Shown here: in pieces, positions 42,187-52,792 of the stretch
Position numbering within the stretch: the stretch's first letter is position 1
Layout of the letters: the number at the start of each line of letters is the position of its first letter
Source: Ignavibacteria bacterium
GTDB taxonomy: Bacteria > Bacteroidota > Ignavibacteria > Kapaibacteriales > UBA961
Length of the DNA stretch: 64,000 bases
Direction of reading: 5' to 3'
Assembly (NCBI GenBank): GCA_016720145.1
Contig: JADJXV010000004.1
Span: 124,001 to 188,000 of the forward strand
The notes under the pieces: generated by a model
Told to the model about the DNA's origin: nothing
Database searches by the model: none
What the model saw: only the letters and a program-made list of their open reading frames with translations
Made by a program: the position numbers and the translations under genes

Positions 42187-43544
42187 TCACAAATACCCAA
42201 GCACATCATGCCGTGAAAGCACACCAATCAGACGTCCAAACTCACGAACGACGATCGCCGGATGTAGTTTCAGCGTTGCAATTCCGACTTGAATATCTTC
42301 ACTTGCTTCGAGAACGGGCATTGGTTCTTCCATTAAATCACGCACCGGAAGTGACATTGCCTCACGATTCTCAATGACTTTTGCCATGAGTTTATTCTCG
42401 CGAACAGCGCCGACGACTTTGTCATTCTCCACAACAGGTAATTCCGATACTTCAAAACTACTCATGAGTTTTAATGCTTCCTCGACGGAATTACTTGGCG
42501 CTACTGATACGATTGGTGGAATATTCTTGTTCGCAGATTTACCAAGAACGGCCATCTTAAGTGATACATCGAGATCGAGTAAGTCCTTTTCTTTCAACCA
42601 CTCATCCGAATGATGTTTTGAAAGGTAGCGTTCGCCTGTGTCGCAGATAATTGCCACTACGACCGACTCTTTGGGTAATAATTTCGCTACTTTGAGGGCG
42701 GCGGCCACATTCATTCCCGACGAACCTCCGCAGAAAATGCCTTCTTCGAGGGCGAGGCGGCGGGCGGTCATGAAGGACTCTTTATCGGTAATATTCATCA
42801 CTTCATCGACGAGCGAGAGGTCTAAATTGCCGGGGATACGTTCCTGCCCGACACCTTCGACAAGATACGGCAGCGCTTCGACGAGGCGTCCGGTATCTTT
42901 GAAGGTTTTAATGGATGAGCCGGCGGGTCTGCGCCAATTACTTTGATGGCGGGATTTTGTCGTTTGAGGAATCGCGCCGTTCCGGTAATAGTACCGCCAG
43001 TCCCGATACCGCTGATAAAGTGGGTGATTTTACCGTCGGTATCGCGCCAGATTTCGGGTCCTGTTGTGCGTTCATGCGCGGCAGGATTAGCATAAAAATC
43101 ATATTGATTAAGCATAATTGCATTCGGCAATTCTGCCGCAAGGCGTTGGGCGGTATTGAAATAGTATTCGGGGGAATTAGACTTTGCGGCAGAGGACACG
43201 ACGAGAACATCGGCGCCGAGGGCTTTGAGGTATTTCACACGTTCGCCGGAAGCTTTGTCGGTCATTACAAACAAACACCGATAGCCCTTCAGGCGGGCGA
43301 CGAGGGCGATGCCGATACCGGTATTTCCGCTGGTGGGCTCAATAATGAGTCCTCCCGGCTTGAGCCGTCCTTCTCGTTCGGCGGCTTCGATCATCGAGAT
43401 CCCGATGCGGTCTTTGACCGAACCTCCCGGGTTCCGGCTTTCTAATTTTAAGAGCACTGTCGCCTCGATACCGGCGGCCATTTTGTTCAGTTTTACGAGC
43501 GGCGTATTGCCGATAAGTTCTAGTATGTTATTGTGATATGTCAT
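42187..43544 (-). pseudogene. Cystathionine beta-synthase, frameshifted as written
   Basis: The 5' part (43544 to ~42925) encodes the PLP-dependent core: NILELIGNTPLVKLNKM, the PLP-lysine motif GGSVKDRIG, EPTSGNTGIGIALVA and FISGIGTGGTITGTARFL. Then ...VIGADP. A one-base loss near 42920-42928 (GACCCG(G)CCGGCTCA) changes the frame. In the next frame the protein continues GSSIKTFKDTGRLVEALPYL to VDEVMNITDKESFMTARRLA, GIFCGGSSGMN and a C-terminal pair of CBS domains ending SRHDVLGYL. Restoring one G gives ~450 residues, the normal length with CBS domains. It makes cystathionine from serine and homocysteine. An assembly error is as likely as true inactivation. Confidence 0.88.
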
Positions 43545-43639
43545 TATGATAGTAGTAGTTGAATGAATACATCAAGCGCAATATTACGAAGAAATCGTCA
43601 GACAGCCAATGATTGGTGGAAGTGATTTTAGCGTACAAG

Positions 43640-44310
43640 CACGCTGAGGCCGCTGATTTGAAGATAATTTATCAGCGAAAATCATAAAAAATCATAGTTA
43701 ATCAGCGCGCTATTCTTTAGCAATTTCAATTTTTAACACAAAGTCACTAGTAAGTTACAAAAGTTCACAATAAGATAGGTGTATCTATTGTGAACTTTGT
43801 GCAACCTTTGTTAATCTTTGTGTTTAAAAGTCACAAGCCGAATTCCTGATGTTTTATCAGCGAATATCATAGAAAATCATAAAAAATCAGCGTGCCATTC
43901 TTCAGCAAGTTCAGTTTTTAACACAAACACGAGGTAACCGCAGTACGCAATAAGATAGGTGTTTCTATTGTGAACTTTGTGCAACCTTTGTTAATCTTTG
44001 TGTTTAAAAAAGTCACAAGCTGAATTCCTGATGTTTTATCAGCGAATATCATAGAAAATCATAAAAAATCAGCGTGCCATTCCTCAGCAAGTTCAGTTTT
44101 TAACACAAAGCACACGAAGGTAACCACAAAGTACGCAATAAGATAGGTGTATCTATAGTGAACTTTGTGCAACCTTTGTTAATCTTTGTGTTAAAAAAAG
44201 TCACAAGCTGAATTCCATGCGGTTGAGTTATCAGCGAGAATCATTAAAAATCAGCGTGCCATTCCTCAGCAAGTTCAGTTTTTAACGCAGAGGCGCGGAG
44301 GTGCAGAGAG
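43640..44310. repeat. Tandem array of a ~180-190-bp non-coding repeat (three full units)
   Basis: The block AATAAGATAGGTGTATCTAT then GTGAACTTTGTGCAACCTTT and GTTAATCTTTGTGTT begins near 43770, 43949 and 44138. Each is followed by TTTATCAGCGAATATCATAG and AAAAAATCAGCGTGCCATTC. Short forward and inverted versions of ACACAAAG / CTTTGTGT make each unit foldable. The units differ by small indels. No coding frame. Confidence 0.9.
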
Positions 44311-44664
44311 TTCATTGCGGGTTTTGCGGCTTTACGTTGAATGAATTACGAGCATGACTTTACATGCAATCGTTTCATTAGCAAGTAATTACAGTCATTT
44401 GTAGCAACTGACTGGACGGGTGATAAGAGAGCTGTATTTTAGTGAACTTTGTGTCTCACCATAGTGCCTCTGAGTTAAAATATTCTCAAGCATAGACCGA
44501 GCTCGTCCATTACAGACTCAAGAAATAAAGAAGAATAATAACGACTATGATGCCGCAAACGAGATATCCTGCTACCTTTGAAGAAGTACTCTCTTGCCCA
44601 TATATTAACTTGCCCTGTCTGTAAATTCTACAGTAGAGATTATACGTTGTGCCGTGGCTACAAT
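44311..44664. other. Non-coding gap after the repeat array
   Basis: 354 bp without a supported gene. It holds an inverted copy of the TTGTAGCAACTGACTGGACG repeat (44397-44424) seen at 20021 and 23045. Otherwise I see nothing in it. Confidence 0.45.
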
Positions 44665-45024
44665 CTATTTTAACCTGATAAGTTCGATCTTGCTTATGTT
44701 CTTGACGGTAAACATTAACTCATGTTTCTCACCGAACACCTTGCTGCCAATAGGTGTTCGCGCGATGACATCTCCATTGTATAGCACAATAATCTCATTA
44801 TTCGGCAGATAGACAACTTGGATTTCATTATCACAATGTCGTACCGTAAAAACATCAGTTCCGGAGAAAGTACTGGCAATAGTGCTGAGATGTAATTCCG
44901 ATATGGAATGGTCAAAAGTGTGACCGCATTCCGAACATTTAAACCTCTTGGATACACGCTCTTCATCACTTAGAAGGAGCAGGGATTTGCACTCGGAACA
45001 TTTGAGAAATGCAGGTAATTTCAT
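44665..45024 (-). CDS. Small zinc-ribbon protein, function unknown
   Basis: A 119-residue soluble protein starting at ATG 45024. Two CxxC pairs, CSEC (MKLPAFLKCSECKSLL) and CSEC (RFKCSECGHTFDHS), 19 residues apart, form a zinc ribbon. The rest is beta-rich (DVFTVRHCDNEIQVVYLPNN, IIVLYNGDVIARTPIG). I do not recognise a family with a known function. It lies downstream of the DabAB operon on the same strand with a ~190-bp gap, so it is probably separate. Confidence 0.7.
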   Translation of the reverse strand: MKLPAFLKCSECKSLLLLSDEERVSKRFKCSECGHTFDHSISELHLSTIASTFSGTDVFTVRHCDNEIQVVYLPNNEIIVLYNGDVIARTPIGSKVFGEKHELMFTVKNISKIELIRLK

Positions 45025-45213
45025 GAGGATCCTAATTGTTGGGAAGGCGTCCTGCCGAACGAAACGAAACAAAGATGGAGTATAAAAACAGAATTACGGT
45101 AAGATTTTTGACGCAAACATACCTATAATTCGCATAAAGTACGTGAAGTTATCAGCCACTTTATGGTGAAGAGTTTTTCGGTTGGTGTGAATATGTACAT
45201 GAAAATATTCATG

Positions 45214-47085
45214 TTACGATGACCGATACGCCATCGCATGATAGGATTTCTTATGCATACCCGTGAAAATACGGGCGTAAATTCTGAGCACGGAAATTTC
45301 GATAATCATAAAGCTCATCGCGGTGAAAAATATCTGCAATTCCTGATGCTTGTGAATGTGACTGAACAGCACGTCAATTCCAATAAAAGTAGGCGTGAAC
45401 GGGAGTCCGACGAGCCCCAAACAGGAGAGAAGAAACACAAAAGCAAGACCTGGATGTTCGTACGAATATCCATGATAATAATTCAGCGAAAGGTCATTGT
45501 CGAATGCCTTTATCCTCCGCAGCGTGATGTATCCTACCACCGACGAAACAATCATTCCACTGAAGACAATGAGCATTTGAAGAGGTGTAAAGTCCTGATT
45601 GTGTATCGCTACCGAGAGGATAATCAGGAGTTCGGCGCCTATCACCGACAGCCACGCATGAAGCGCATCCTCACGTTCGGAAAGCGCCTTGATGATGTAC
45701 AGCAGCCCGATAACAGCATACACAGACGGCACTACATCATAGTCGTCAAGCGGGATATTATCAGGAAATATTACGAAAAAGAAGCCAATCGCAAAAAGCA
45801 CAGGGAATACAATGACGGTTGTTCGATAGCTGACAAATGCGATTTTCTTACCCATCCATTTGAATGGATTCCAGAGATATTTGGTGAGGAGTGTATCTAT
45901 ATTCCACTCTTTAAGCGCAAGGATATACAATGTGTTACTGACTTTAGCAGCTAATGGAGAAGTCGTCGATTTGGCAAGAGGTACAAAACTAAAAAACATA
46001 TTGTGGCTCAAATAGCTCATTACCGACGGCGAGACGAGTAATTGATACGTTCGCAACATTGCATTCGCTGCAAAATGAACCAATGCCAGCGTATGCCAGC
46101 CGAGCGCCACTTCAATAAACATCAGCCCAATCTGCGCCGCCGACGAATACGCGATCTGCACCTTGACCGATGACTGCACCTTGGCTATACTCGCCCCGAT
46201 GAGCGCCGTCGCCGCGCCGATAACGATAACAAGAATGTCCATGTAGTCTATACTTTGCCAGTATGGAGCGGTGCGCATCAGGAGGAAAACGCCGAGATGG
46301 ACGGAGAGCGAACCGTAAAACAGAGCGCTTGACGAGGTAGGACCCTCCATAGCGCGCGGAAGCCAAGATGAAAAAGGAAGTTGTGCGGATTTGACGGCGG
46401 CTGCAATGATAATTGTGAGTGCTATAAACCATGCATAGCCGCTATGTTCGGCTATGTGGAGCGCAAGCGCCGGTGCGTCGCTGAGCTGTTGGAAGGTGAT
46501 ATTTTGATTCCACAAATGATGGCTCATCCACATTGCAAGAATGAGACAAATATCGCCGATACGGAAAATTGACAGCACTTTCAGACTGTTCTTCACCGGT
46601 AAATACCTGTCCCGATAAAACGATATCAGCAAAAACGAACATATCCCCAAAAATTCCCATCCGATGAAAAGTGTTTCAAAATTACCGGAAAGTATGAGGA
46701 GGGTATAATTAAGAAAGAAGAAAATCACCGTGCTGAAATACCGCTTAAATCCTTGGTCCCTATGGAGATAATACTTGCTGAAAATCGCTACAAGTACGGT
46801 GATAGCGGCTCCGATGAACGTGAAAACAGCACCTACAGCATCGAAGTAGAGATCAATAAATATCTCAATGGAATCGGATTGAAAGAGCGTGATATGTTTT
46901 TGGTTGAGAATTGGCGCACCATGCATCCACCAAAACACGATAAAGGACGCCATTGCCACAAGATGCAGCCCCGCCGTCGTGATAACAACACCCGCAATAC
47001 GCTTCTCATTTTTCGCCGGTACGAGCAGACTTGCCAGAAAACCGAGGAAAGGGAGCCACACAAAAAACTGGAGAAATTCTGCCAT
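45214..47085 (-). CDS. dabB: DabB-like proton-translocating membrane subunit of the DAB inorganic-carbon system
   Basis: A 623-residue membrane protein of the NADH dehydrogenase subunit L/Mrp antiporter family with about 14 hydrophobic segments. Core motifs include LSGNFETLFIGWEFLGICSF and LLISFYRDRYLP, the Lys-bearing AAVKSAQLPFSSWLPRAMEG and PTSSSALFYGSLSVHLGVFL. It lies 10 bp after the dabA (DUF2309) gene and no other complex I gene is present. That is the defining context of DabB, which powers CO2 hydration/uptake with the proton gradient. Plain NuoL is unlikely for that reason. It is the last gene of the SulP-carbonic anhydrase-DabA-DabB operon. Confidence 0.9.
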   Translation of the reverse strand: MAEFLQFFVWLPFLGFLASLLVPAKNEKRIAGVVITTAGLHLVAMASFIVFWWMHGAPILNQKHITLFQSDSIEIFIDLYFDAVGAVFTFIGAAITVLVAIFSKYYLHRDQGFKRYFSTVIFFFLNYTLLILSGNFETLFIGWEFLGICSFLLISFYRDRYLPVKNSLKVLSIFRIGDICLILAMWMSHHLWNQNITFQQLSDAPALALHIAEHSGYAWFIALTIIIAAAVKSAQLPFSSWLPRAMEGPTSSSALFYGSLSVHLGVFLLMRTAPYWQSIDYMDILVIVIGAATALIGASIAKVQSSVKVQIAYSSAAQIGLMFIEVALGWHTLALVHFAANAMLRTYQLLVSPSVMSYLSHNMFFSFVPLAKSTTSPLAAKVSNTLYILALKEWNIDTLLTKYLWNPFKWMGKKIAFVSYRTTVIVFPVLFAIGFFFVIFPDNIPLDDYDVVPSVYAVIGLLYIIKALSEREDALHAWLSVIGAELLIILSVAIHNQDFTPLQMLIVFSGMIVSSVVGYITLRRIKAFDNDLSLNYYHGYSYEHPGLAFVFLLSCLGLVGLPFTPTFIGIDVLFSHIHKHQELQIFFTAMSFMIIEISVLRIYARIFTGMHKKSYHAMAYRSS

Positions 47086-47095
47086 GATAAATTGA

Positions 47096-49664
47096 TTATT
47101 GCAATGAATAAACGGGTAAATTTTCTTTGGTCGCGTCGGCTATGTAATTCGTTTCCATCTCTTGCGCTTCTTCGATAAAGGATTTAAAATCCTTGATGAT
47201 AGGAATTTTCGCTGCCACCGGAGAGTATTCTTCGAATTGCCCTTCACGAAATCTATAGAGAACATTCGTTTCAGGATGGACGACCGCTATTTGTACCCAC
47301 TCGTTGATGAACCATTCGTACATTTCAGGTGCGGATTGTATGGTCGCAAGCACCACGTCCGGGAAATGTTCAACGATAATTAGCAGGCGAACGGGGTCGT
47401 GCACTTCGATCATTTGCAAAGGGAGACCCGGGCGTAAGTCGCCGTCACAACTATTTGTTACGCCAATCAAACCCATCACGTGATGTGGCAGTTTTGTTCC
47501 TGCGCCAAGTTTATGATTATCCACCCGTGAGAAATAATATTCCAAATTAATTCCACCGCACACCGGTCCAAGTGGTCGCATGACACCGGCGAGGATTTTG
47601 CCCTCAGGATCAGTGCGGTAATCATACGAATTCAAAAAAGCGCGGCGATCTAAGAAGAGCCGTTTAGTCATTTCACGTCTGCCTACAATGCAGAGCGTAT
47701 TGGTACCATGACCGAGTTCGGGGCGAGGTTCGAAAAGCGATACTGACCTGTCTTTGATGGCTTTACGAACGTTTTTTAAGCTCTGCGAAGTTGGAATCGA
47801 CGCAAATCTCCGTGAACGTTCTTTCGCATTCAAGTCAAGTGCTTTTTCGAAGGATGCACAGTTTTTGGAGTGAAGAAGTGAATTCTCGGGAGAGAGAAAT
47901 TGTTCATCATAGTACTCAATTTCATCACCCGCCGTGTCATGCAATGCACCAACAAACTGTGTGCTCTCCGGTATCGTAATTCCTTTATTTTGCAAATTAT
48001 TACGTACGATGGGATGATTCGCCATACTTGCCATGACGCGAGCATTGACTGAGCCGGGTCTGCCGCTGCATGCGCCGCAATCATGCGCGCCGTGATGGGG
48101 ATTATTAGCGCTACTTGAACCGTGAGCGATGAGATAAATAATGGGAGCAAAATTTTGGAGGAGCCCAACGCTTCGTAATTGCCCTTCGACTCTGGTGGTC
48201 ATTTCTTCGATCGTGAAACCGATTTGGAGTCCATTTTCACGATCATTGAGATTTTTATTTTCAATGGTGAGAATGGATGTTTTATTCATGTGGGTGAATG
48301 CATTCGAAATAGCAGGACTCATCTTCGGACGGAACAGATTGAGAAATAAGCGAATTCCTGCTGCATAACCCAAAGTCAGCGTCGTCAGGAATCCGGCGAT
48401 CAGCGTATGCGTTTTTGGTGTATAGAGGAGTTCGTGGGGGCGCTCATCTTGTACATCTGTTTCTTTTATAAGGTACTTCGGCGTGACCGGCGCGGGGCAG
48501 AGCTTGTCGTAGAATTTCCCGTTTTGCGGCTGAAAGTAAAATTCTACAGCAAAAAAACCCGGGTGTACCCAAGGTCTCGCAGTCGGTATCCACACTTTCG
48601 ATGTGGCGGCGGATGGAACATTCCCGTTCATCAATACAGAAAAGCGCTTGAAAGCTTTTCGGAGAATTGGGTTTGGTAGCATGTTTTGTCGCCTGAATGC
48701 TCGAAAGTACTTCATCATAGTAGCTCCATTCGAAAGCATCCTGCCACAATGAGAGCACTTCATTCAATTCATTATACGGCGCATCTGCAAATAAATCAAC
48801 GGGTTCAGTAGTTCGATTTGTACAAATCGGCGACCATTTTCGGCCGAGCGCATCATCGAGTGCATCGATTTCGAGTAAGAGTTCGAGAAAAATCGAGTCA
48901 TGAAGGGATATGCGGCGTGTATCGAGGAGAGAATCGGGACGTTCCTCAATCGTTGCGACCATGCCTGACCAGCCCCGATGGCTAAATTGCTGGTCGATTA
49001 TGTACTGCTCATAATACCGATCTTTCCCTACGAGAAGCTCCAGAAGATAAGTGATTGTACAGAATTCATCCTGAAGTAAAGCTCGCGCGCGCGAAGTTTT
49101 GAAGATACTGACATAGCTGTTTTTCTCAATCTCCCGAATACTATGCAGAAATTCACAACTGACCGGGAAATTCCAAAGTGAAATACCCTGATCGAGATAG
49201 GCGTTCAATATCCTAAAGAGCAGTGGCTGCACAAGTGTATCTATATCAATATGATACACTGACTTCCACTGCTCACGGAGTGTTCCGACTCGTGGAGTCT
49301 TGGATTGATTATAGTCCTGAAAGAGGAGCTTTTTGGACCATATCTCGCGGGCTGCAATTCCTTTCCTTTGTGTAATCACATTCTCAAACACTTCACGCTT
49401 TATCCGACCCTGTCGGAATAATTTCCTGAAATCTTCGAGCTCAAGTGTCACTTGATAGCCGAATATTTCAGACGCTGTAAAGATGGCATCATAAAACTTC
49501 ATCTTCTGAAACGCATGAAGCGAATTATGATGGATAAAGTCTTTAAGCGGCGTTTGCGTTGGCAAATAATGCTTTAATTCTTCGATAACATGATGAATAT
49601 CAAATTGATGCTTAGAATTCTGCGGCATTGTTGCGTGTAATGGTTGAGAATGGATCGTTGTCAT
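47096..49664 (-). pseudogene. dabA: DabA-like (DUF2309) subunit of the DAB inorganic-carbon system, frameshifted as written
   Basis: From ATG 49664 the frame runs ~370 codons with DUF2309 blocks (LKDFIHHNSLHAFQ, GISLWNFP.S, SFQALFCIDERECSIRRHIE) and then leaves frame at a run of seven T on the coding strand (48551-48557 as A7). One T fewer restores TPGFFAVEFYF and the rest to the stop at 47096, ~855 residues. Zinc ligands of the beta-CA-like site are present: Cys343 and Asp345 (FCIDERE) in the first part and His/Cys of YLIAHGSSSANNPHHGAHDC in the second. DabA hydrates CO2 vectorially with DabB. The ATG overlaps the carbonic anhydrase stop by 4 bp. Assembly error, slippage-corrected expression or phase variation are all possible. 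Confidence 0.88.
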
Positions 49665-50344
49665 ATTTCAGCAAGTACTTTGGATGGTTTTTTAGGTTGT
49701 TCCTGCTGAATAGAGTCTAATCTATACACCTCGTGCAAATCTTTTGTACTAGTAAAATTCACATCTAAGTCTTTGATAATACCATCTTTCACATCATACA
49801 CCCATCCATGAATATGCAAAGGTTGGTTGTTTTTCCAGGCATTTTGAACGATGGAAGTCTTCCCCAAATCATGTACTTGCTCGATGATGTTGAGTTCGAC
49901 AAAGCGTCGCGTTCTTTGATCTTCATCTTTGATTGCATCTAATTCCGGAAAATGAAAACGATAGACATCTTTGATATGACGGAGCCAATTATCAATTAAC
50001 CCATATTGTTTATTGCCCATTGCAGCGACTACACCGCCGCAGCCGTAATGCCCGCAGACGATGATATGTTTTACTTTTAGCACTTCGACAGCGTAGGATA
50101 ACACACTGAGCATATTCATATCACTGTGCACTACCATGTTTGCTATATTTCTGTGAACGAAGAGTTCGCCCGGCTTTGTGCCGGTGATTTCGTTGGCAGG
50201 TACGCGGCTGTCCGAACATCCGATCCACAGGTATTCGGGAGTTTGTCCCTTTGCTAATTGTTCAAAAAAATCAGGATCATTGTATTTTTTGAGAGTCGCC
50301 CATGCTTTGTTGTTTTCAAGTAGGCGGAGATATGATTGTTTCAT
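49661..50344 (-). CDS. Beta-class carbonic anhydrase
   Basis: Interconverts CO2 and bicarbonate in the cytosol. The 227-residue product has the zinc ligands Cys43 (WIGCSDSRVPA), His99 and Cys102 (VCGHYGCGG) and the catalytic Asp45-Arg47 dyad, with FVHRNIANMV and the NWLRHIKDVY region typical of plant-type/E. coli Can-like enzymes. Its stop overlaps the dabA start (ATGA). The start codon is only 8 bp from a long 7-bp tandem repeat that fills the gap to the SulP gene. Context is a bicarbonate transporter plus DAB operon for inorganic-carbon supply. Confidence 0.94.
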   Translation of the reverse strand: MKQSYLRLLENNKAWATLKKYNDPDFFEQLAKGQTPEYLWIGCSDSRVPANEITGTKPGELFVHRNIANMVVHSDMNMLSVLSYAVEVLKVKHIIVCGHYGCGGVVAAMGNKQYGLIDNWLRHIKDVYRFHFPELDAIKDEDQRTRRFVELNIIEQVHDLGKTSIVQNAWKNNQPLHIHGWVYDVKDGIIKDLDVNFTSTKDLHEVYRLDSIQQEQPKKPSKVLAEI

Positions 50345-50352
50345 AAGTATTT

Positions 50353-50484
50353 TTAATGATTAATGGTTAATGGTTAATGATTAATGGTTAATGGTTAATG
50401 GTTAATGGTTAATGGTTAATGGTTAATGGTTAATGGTTAATGGTTAATGATTAATGGTTAATGGTTAATTGTTAATGGTTAATT
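50353..50484. repeat. Heptanucleotide microsatellite (TTAATGG)n between sulP and the carbonic anhydrase gene
   Basis: About 19 units of 7 bp, mostly TTAATGG with scattered TTAATGA and TTAATTG variants, fill the whole 143-bp intergenic gap. On the coding strand (CCATTAA) the array ends 8 bp before the carbonic anhydrase ATG, where the ribosome-binding site should be. Confidence 0.95.
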
Positions 50485-50487
50485 GCT

Positions 50488-52105
50488 TTAATGGGATGAT
50501 TGGATGCTGTATGAATTGTCCACATGATAGCGTTCTTTAAATCCTTTTAGGGTACAATTAATGTTTTTAAGTGGGGCTTTGATATCTCGGAATTCTTTGA
50601 TGAGTTCGAGTACATCAAAGTCTATGTATTTTGTCGATGTTGCATCGATCTCAATGATTGAATTCCGGGGAATATGATCGAGTGTTTCACGAATGCTTGC
50701 TTTATTCAAAAAAGATACTTCTTCCGATAAATGGAGCTTTATAATATCATTTTCATGATACTTGTCTTTATGAAAGTAGTAGGAATTTCTGAGATTACCG
50801 TGAAGAATTGCCAGTGATGCTACGAATAATCCGGCAACGACACCTATGAGCAGACCTTCACCTTTGAATGGTGGATAGAGTCCGAGCAGATCAATTCCAA
50901 TAATAACTAACACTGTTGTAAAGAAAGGTATTGCCTGATATTTACCGTTTTTAACTACTTGCATAAACATCTTAGGTTTGGCTAGCTTGTAGCCGGTGAG
51001 AAGCAGAATAGCCGCTAAGGATGCAAGTGGTATTAAATTCAAGAGGAAAGGAATGGATACTACGCAACCGAAGAGAAGAATACCGTGGAAGATTGTCGAT
51101 AGATTTGTTTTAGCCCCGGCATTGATATTCGCGCTGCTTCGTACGATCACACTTGTGATGGGTAATCCACCTATCAGGCCGGCAGCGATATTTCCAATTC
51201 CTTGTGCGAAGAGTTCCTTATTTGTATTGGTTACGTGGCGTTTCAGGGTCGAGATTATCAACTGCTTCGATGCTGAGTAGTGTTTCGAGCGATGCAATAA
51301 TGGCGATCATTATACCGGTGACGATAACTTTACTATTCATGAATCCTGAAAAATCAGGAAACCTAAAAAACCCTAAAAACTCCGACACACTACCTGCTGC
51401 TTTGATTTGTACTAAATGTTCATCGGCTATGGTCATTGAGCTTGAAGTTGATTTAAATATCTCGTTTATCACCACCGACACTATCACTGCGACCAATGCA
51501 CCGGGGATCATTTTAACTCTTTTTTTAATGAAGGGCTTGTCCCAAACAAGCATAATCGCCATTGAAAGCAAACAGATAAATAAAACCCCGATATCGATAT
51601 GTTGGAGAGGTTGTAATAACTCATGCCAATCTTCATTGCCGAAGGGGAAGAGCTGGGTCAGGGTACCTTTCTCATCGCGGTCATAGCCAACAGCATGAGG
51701 AATTTGCTTTGCAATAATGAGGATACCAATACTGGTGAGCATTCCTTTGATGACGCTAGTCGGGAAATACTCAGCTATACCGCCTAACCTAAGAACGCCC
51801 ATAAGTACTTGAATCATACCGGCAATCAACACAGCACAGAGGAAGAGTTCGAATGAACCGATATTGGTAATTGCTGCAAGTACCAACGCAGCTAATCCTG
51901 CAGCCGGACCGCTGACACTCAAATTAGAAGTACTTAAAAAACCAACGACAATCCCACCGATTATTCCGGAAATAAGTCCACTGAAAAATGGAGCACCCGA
52001 GGCAAGTGAAATACCGAGACATAAAGGCAGAGCCACCAAAAAAACAACTAATCCTGCCGGTAAATCGCGTTTGAAATTATCCACGGAAAGAAATCGTAAA
52101 TTCAT
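50488..52105 (-). pseudogene. SulP-family anion (probable bicarbonate) transporter, frameshifted as written
   Basis: The first frame (52105 to ~51245) gives the SulP N-terminal membrane region: RDLPAGLVVFLVALPLCLGI, ASGAPFFSGLISGIIGGIVV, SVSGPAAGLAALVLAAI and IIASLETLLSIEAVDNLDP. One surplus base in CGACCCTGAAACGCC (51240-51250) breaks it. The next frame continues KRHVTNTNKELFAQGIGNI, AAGLIGGLPITSVIVRSSAN and the rest of the membrane domain, ending with a STAS-like domain (NSIIEIDATSTKYIDFDVLE). The restored length, ~539 residues, is normal. With carbonic anhydrase and DabAB downstream it is most likely a Na+/bicarbonate transporter, although SulP proteins also carry sulfate. Confidence 0.88.
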
Positions 52106-52227
52106 AGAATTAACCCTAGAAAATTAAATTTGAAAATAGTAACAGTATAATGTATCAATGGAATAGCCGTGAAGCTTCCAGAGAAACCATGAGAATGGCA
52201 TGAGCAATAATTTTGCGTGCTGTTAGG

Positions 52228-52638
52228 TTAACAGTATTGAAACTTTGGAGGTTGGGTGGGTTTGTCGAGGACGACGAGGGATATAATAGCGCAATGATGG
52301 TGGAAATACGTACGGACGACCATCGATTCTGAAGGAATAGTATGTAGTATGCCTAATAATGCATCTTCATTTTCAGCTTTTTTTTCTTCCTTTTCCTTTT
52401 CCTTTTCTTTCTCTGAAGTATCTCCATCGTTGGGTGTTCGATCTTTTATAGGATAGTCTTCACTTTCTGATGAACTGAAATTCGCTACAGAAAGACTGCA
52501 TTCATGAACTTTTATACAAGCATTTGAATCGGTATCAAGAGGTGTATTACACTCTCCCGTTTTGAGAAAAAGTATCATAGCTATAGTGCTAATAATACTT
52601 GCAACAATCTTCAAATATGGTATAAATTTTATGTTCAA
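52228..52638 (-). CDS. Hypothetical protein with N-terminal membrane segment
   Basis: A 136-residue frame with a hydrophobic N-terminus (YLKIVASIISTIAMILFLKT), then a Cys/Asp-rich part, a KEKEKEKEEKK microsatellite (TTTTCC repeats) and IPSESMVVRTYFHHHCAIIS near the end. The start is TTG 52638 because the first ATG would remove the hydrophobic segment. Part of the frame is low-complexity, and I do not recognise a family. It may be a small exported metal-related protein (two Cys plus HHHC), but confidence is low. It lies between the SulP and WD40/T9SS genes. Confidence 0.45.
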   Translation of the reverse strand: MNIKFIPYLKIVASIISTIAMILFLKTGECNTPLDTDSNACIKVHECSLSVANFSSSESEDYPIKDRTPNDGDTSEKEKEKEKEEKKAENEDALLGILHTIPSESMVVRTYFHHHCAIISLVVLDKPTQPPKFQYC

Positions 52639-52792
52639 AATATCGCTACCAAGAAATTTTTAGGAATGGTTCACATTTTAGTGCGACCGTTTGACGATTC
52701 GAAAAATAAATATTGTAGGGTTTAAAATTAACATGTCAGAACATAACTATATACTTTGATTATATTGACAGTTAGCTCAATAAAAATTGACT

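Noticed and set aside
42915..43445. 176-residue plus-strand open frame over cbs
   Set aside because: It is antisense to the clearly conserved PLP-enzyme frame.
45238..45954. 238-residue plus-strand open frame
   Set aside because: It is antisense to dabB, has biased Arg/His/Lys/Asn content typical of a shadow frame and no family features.
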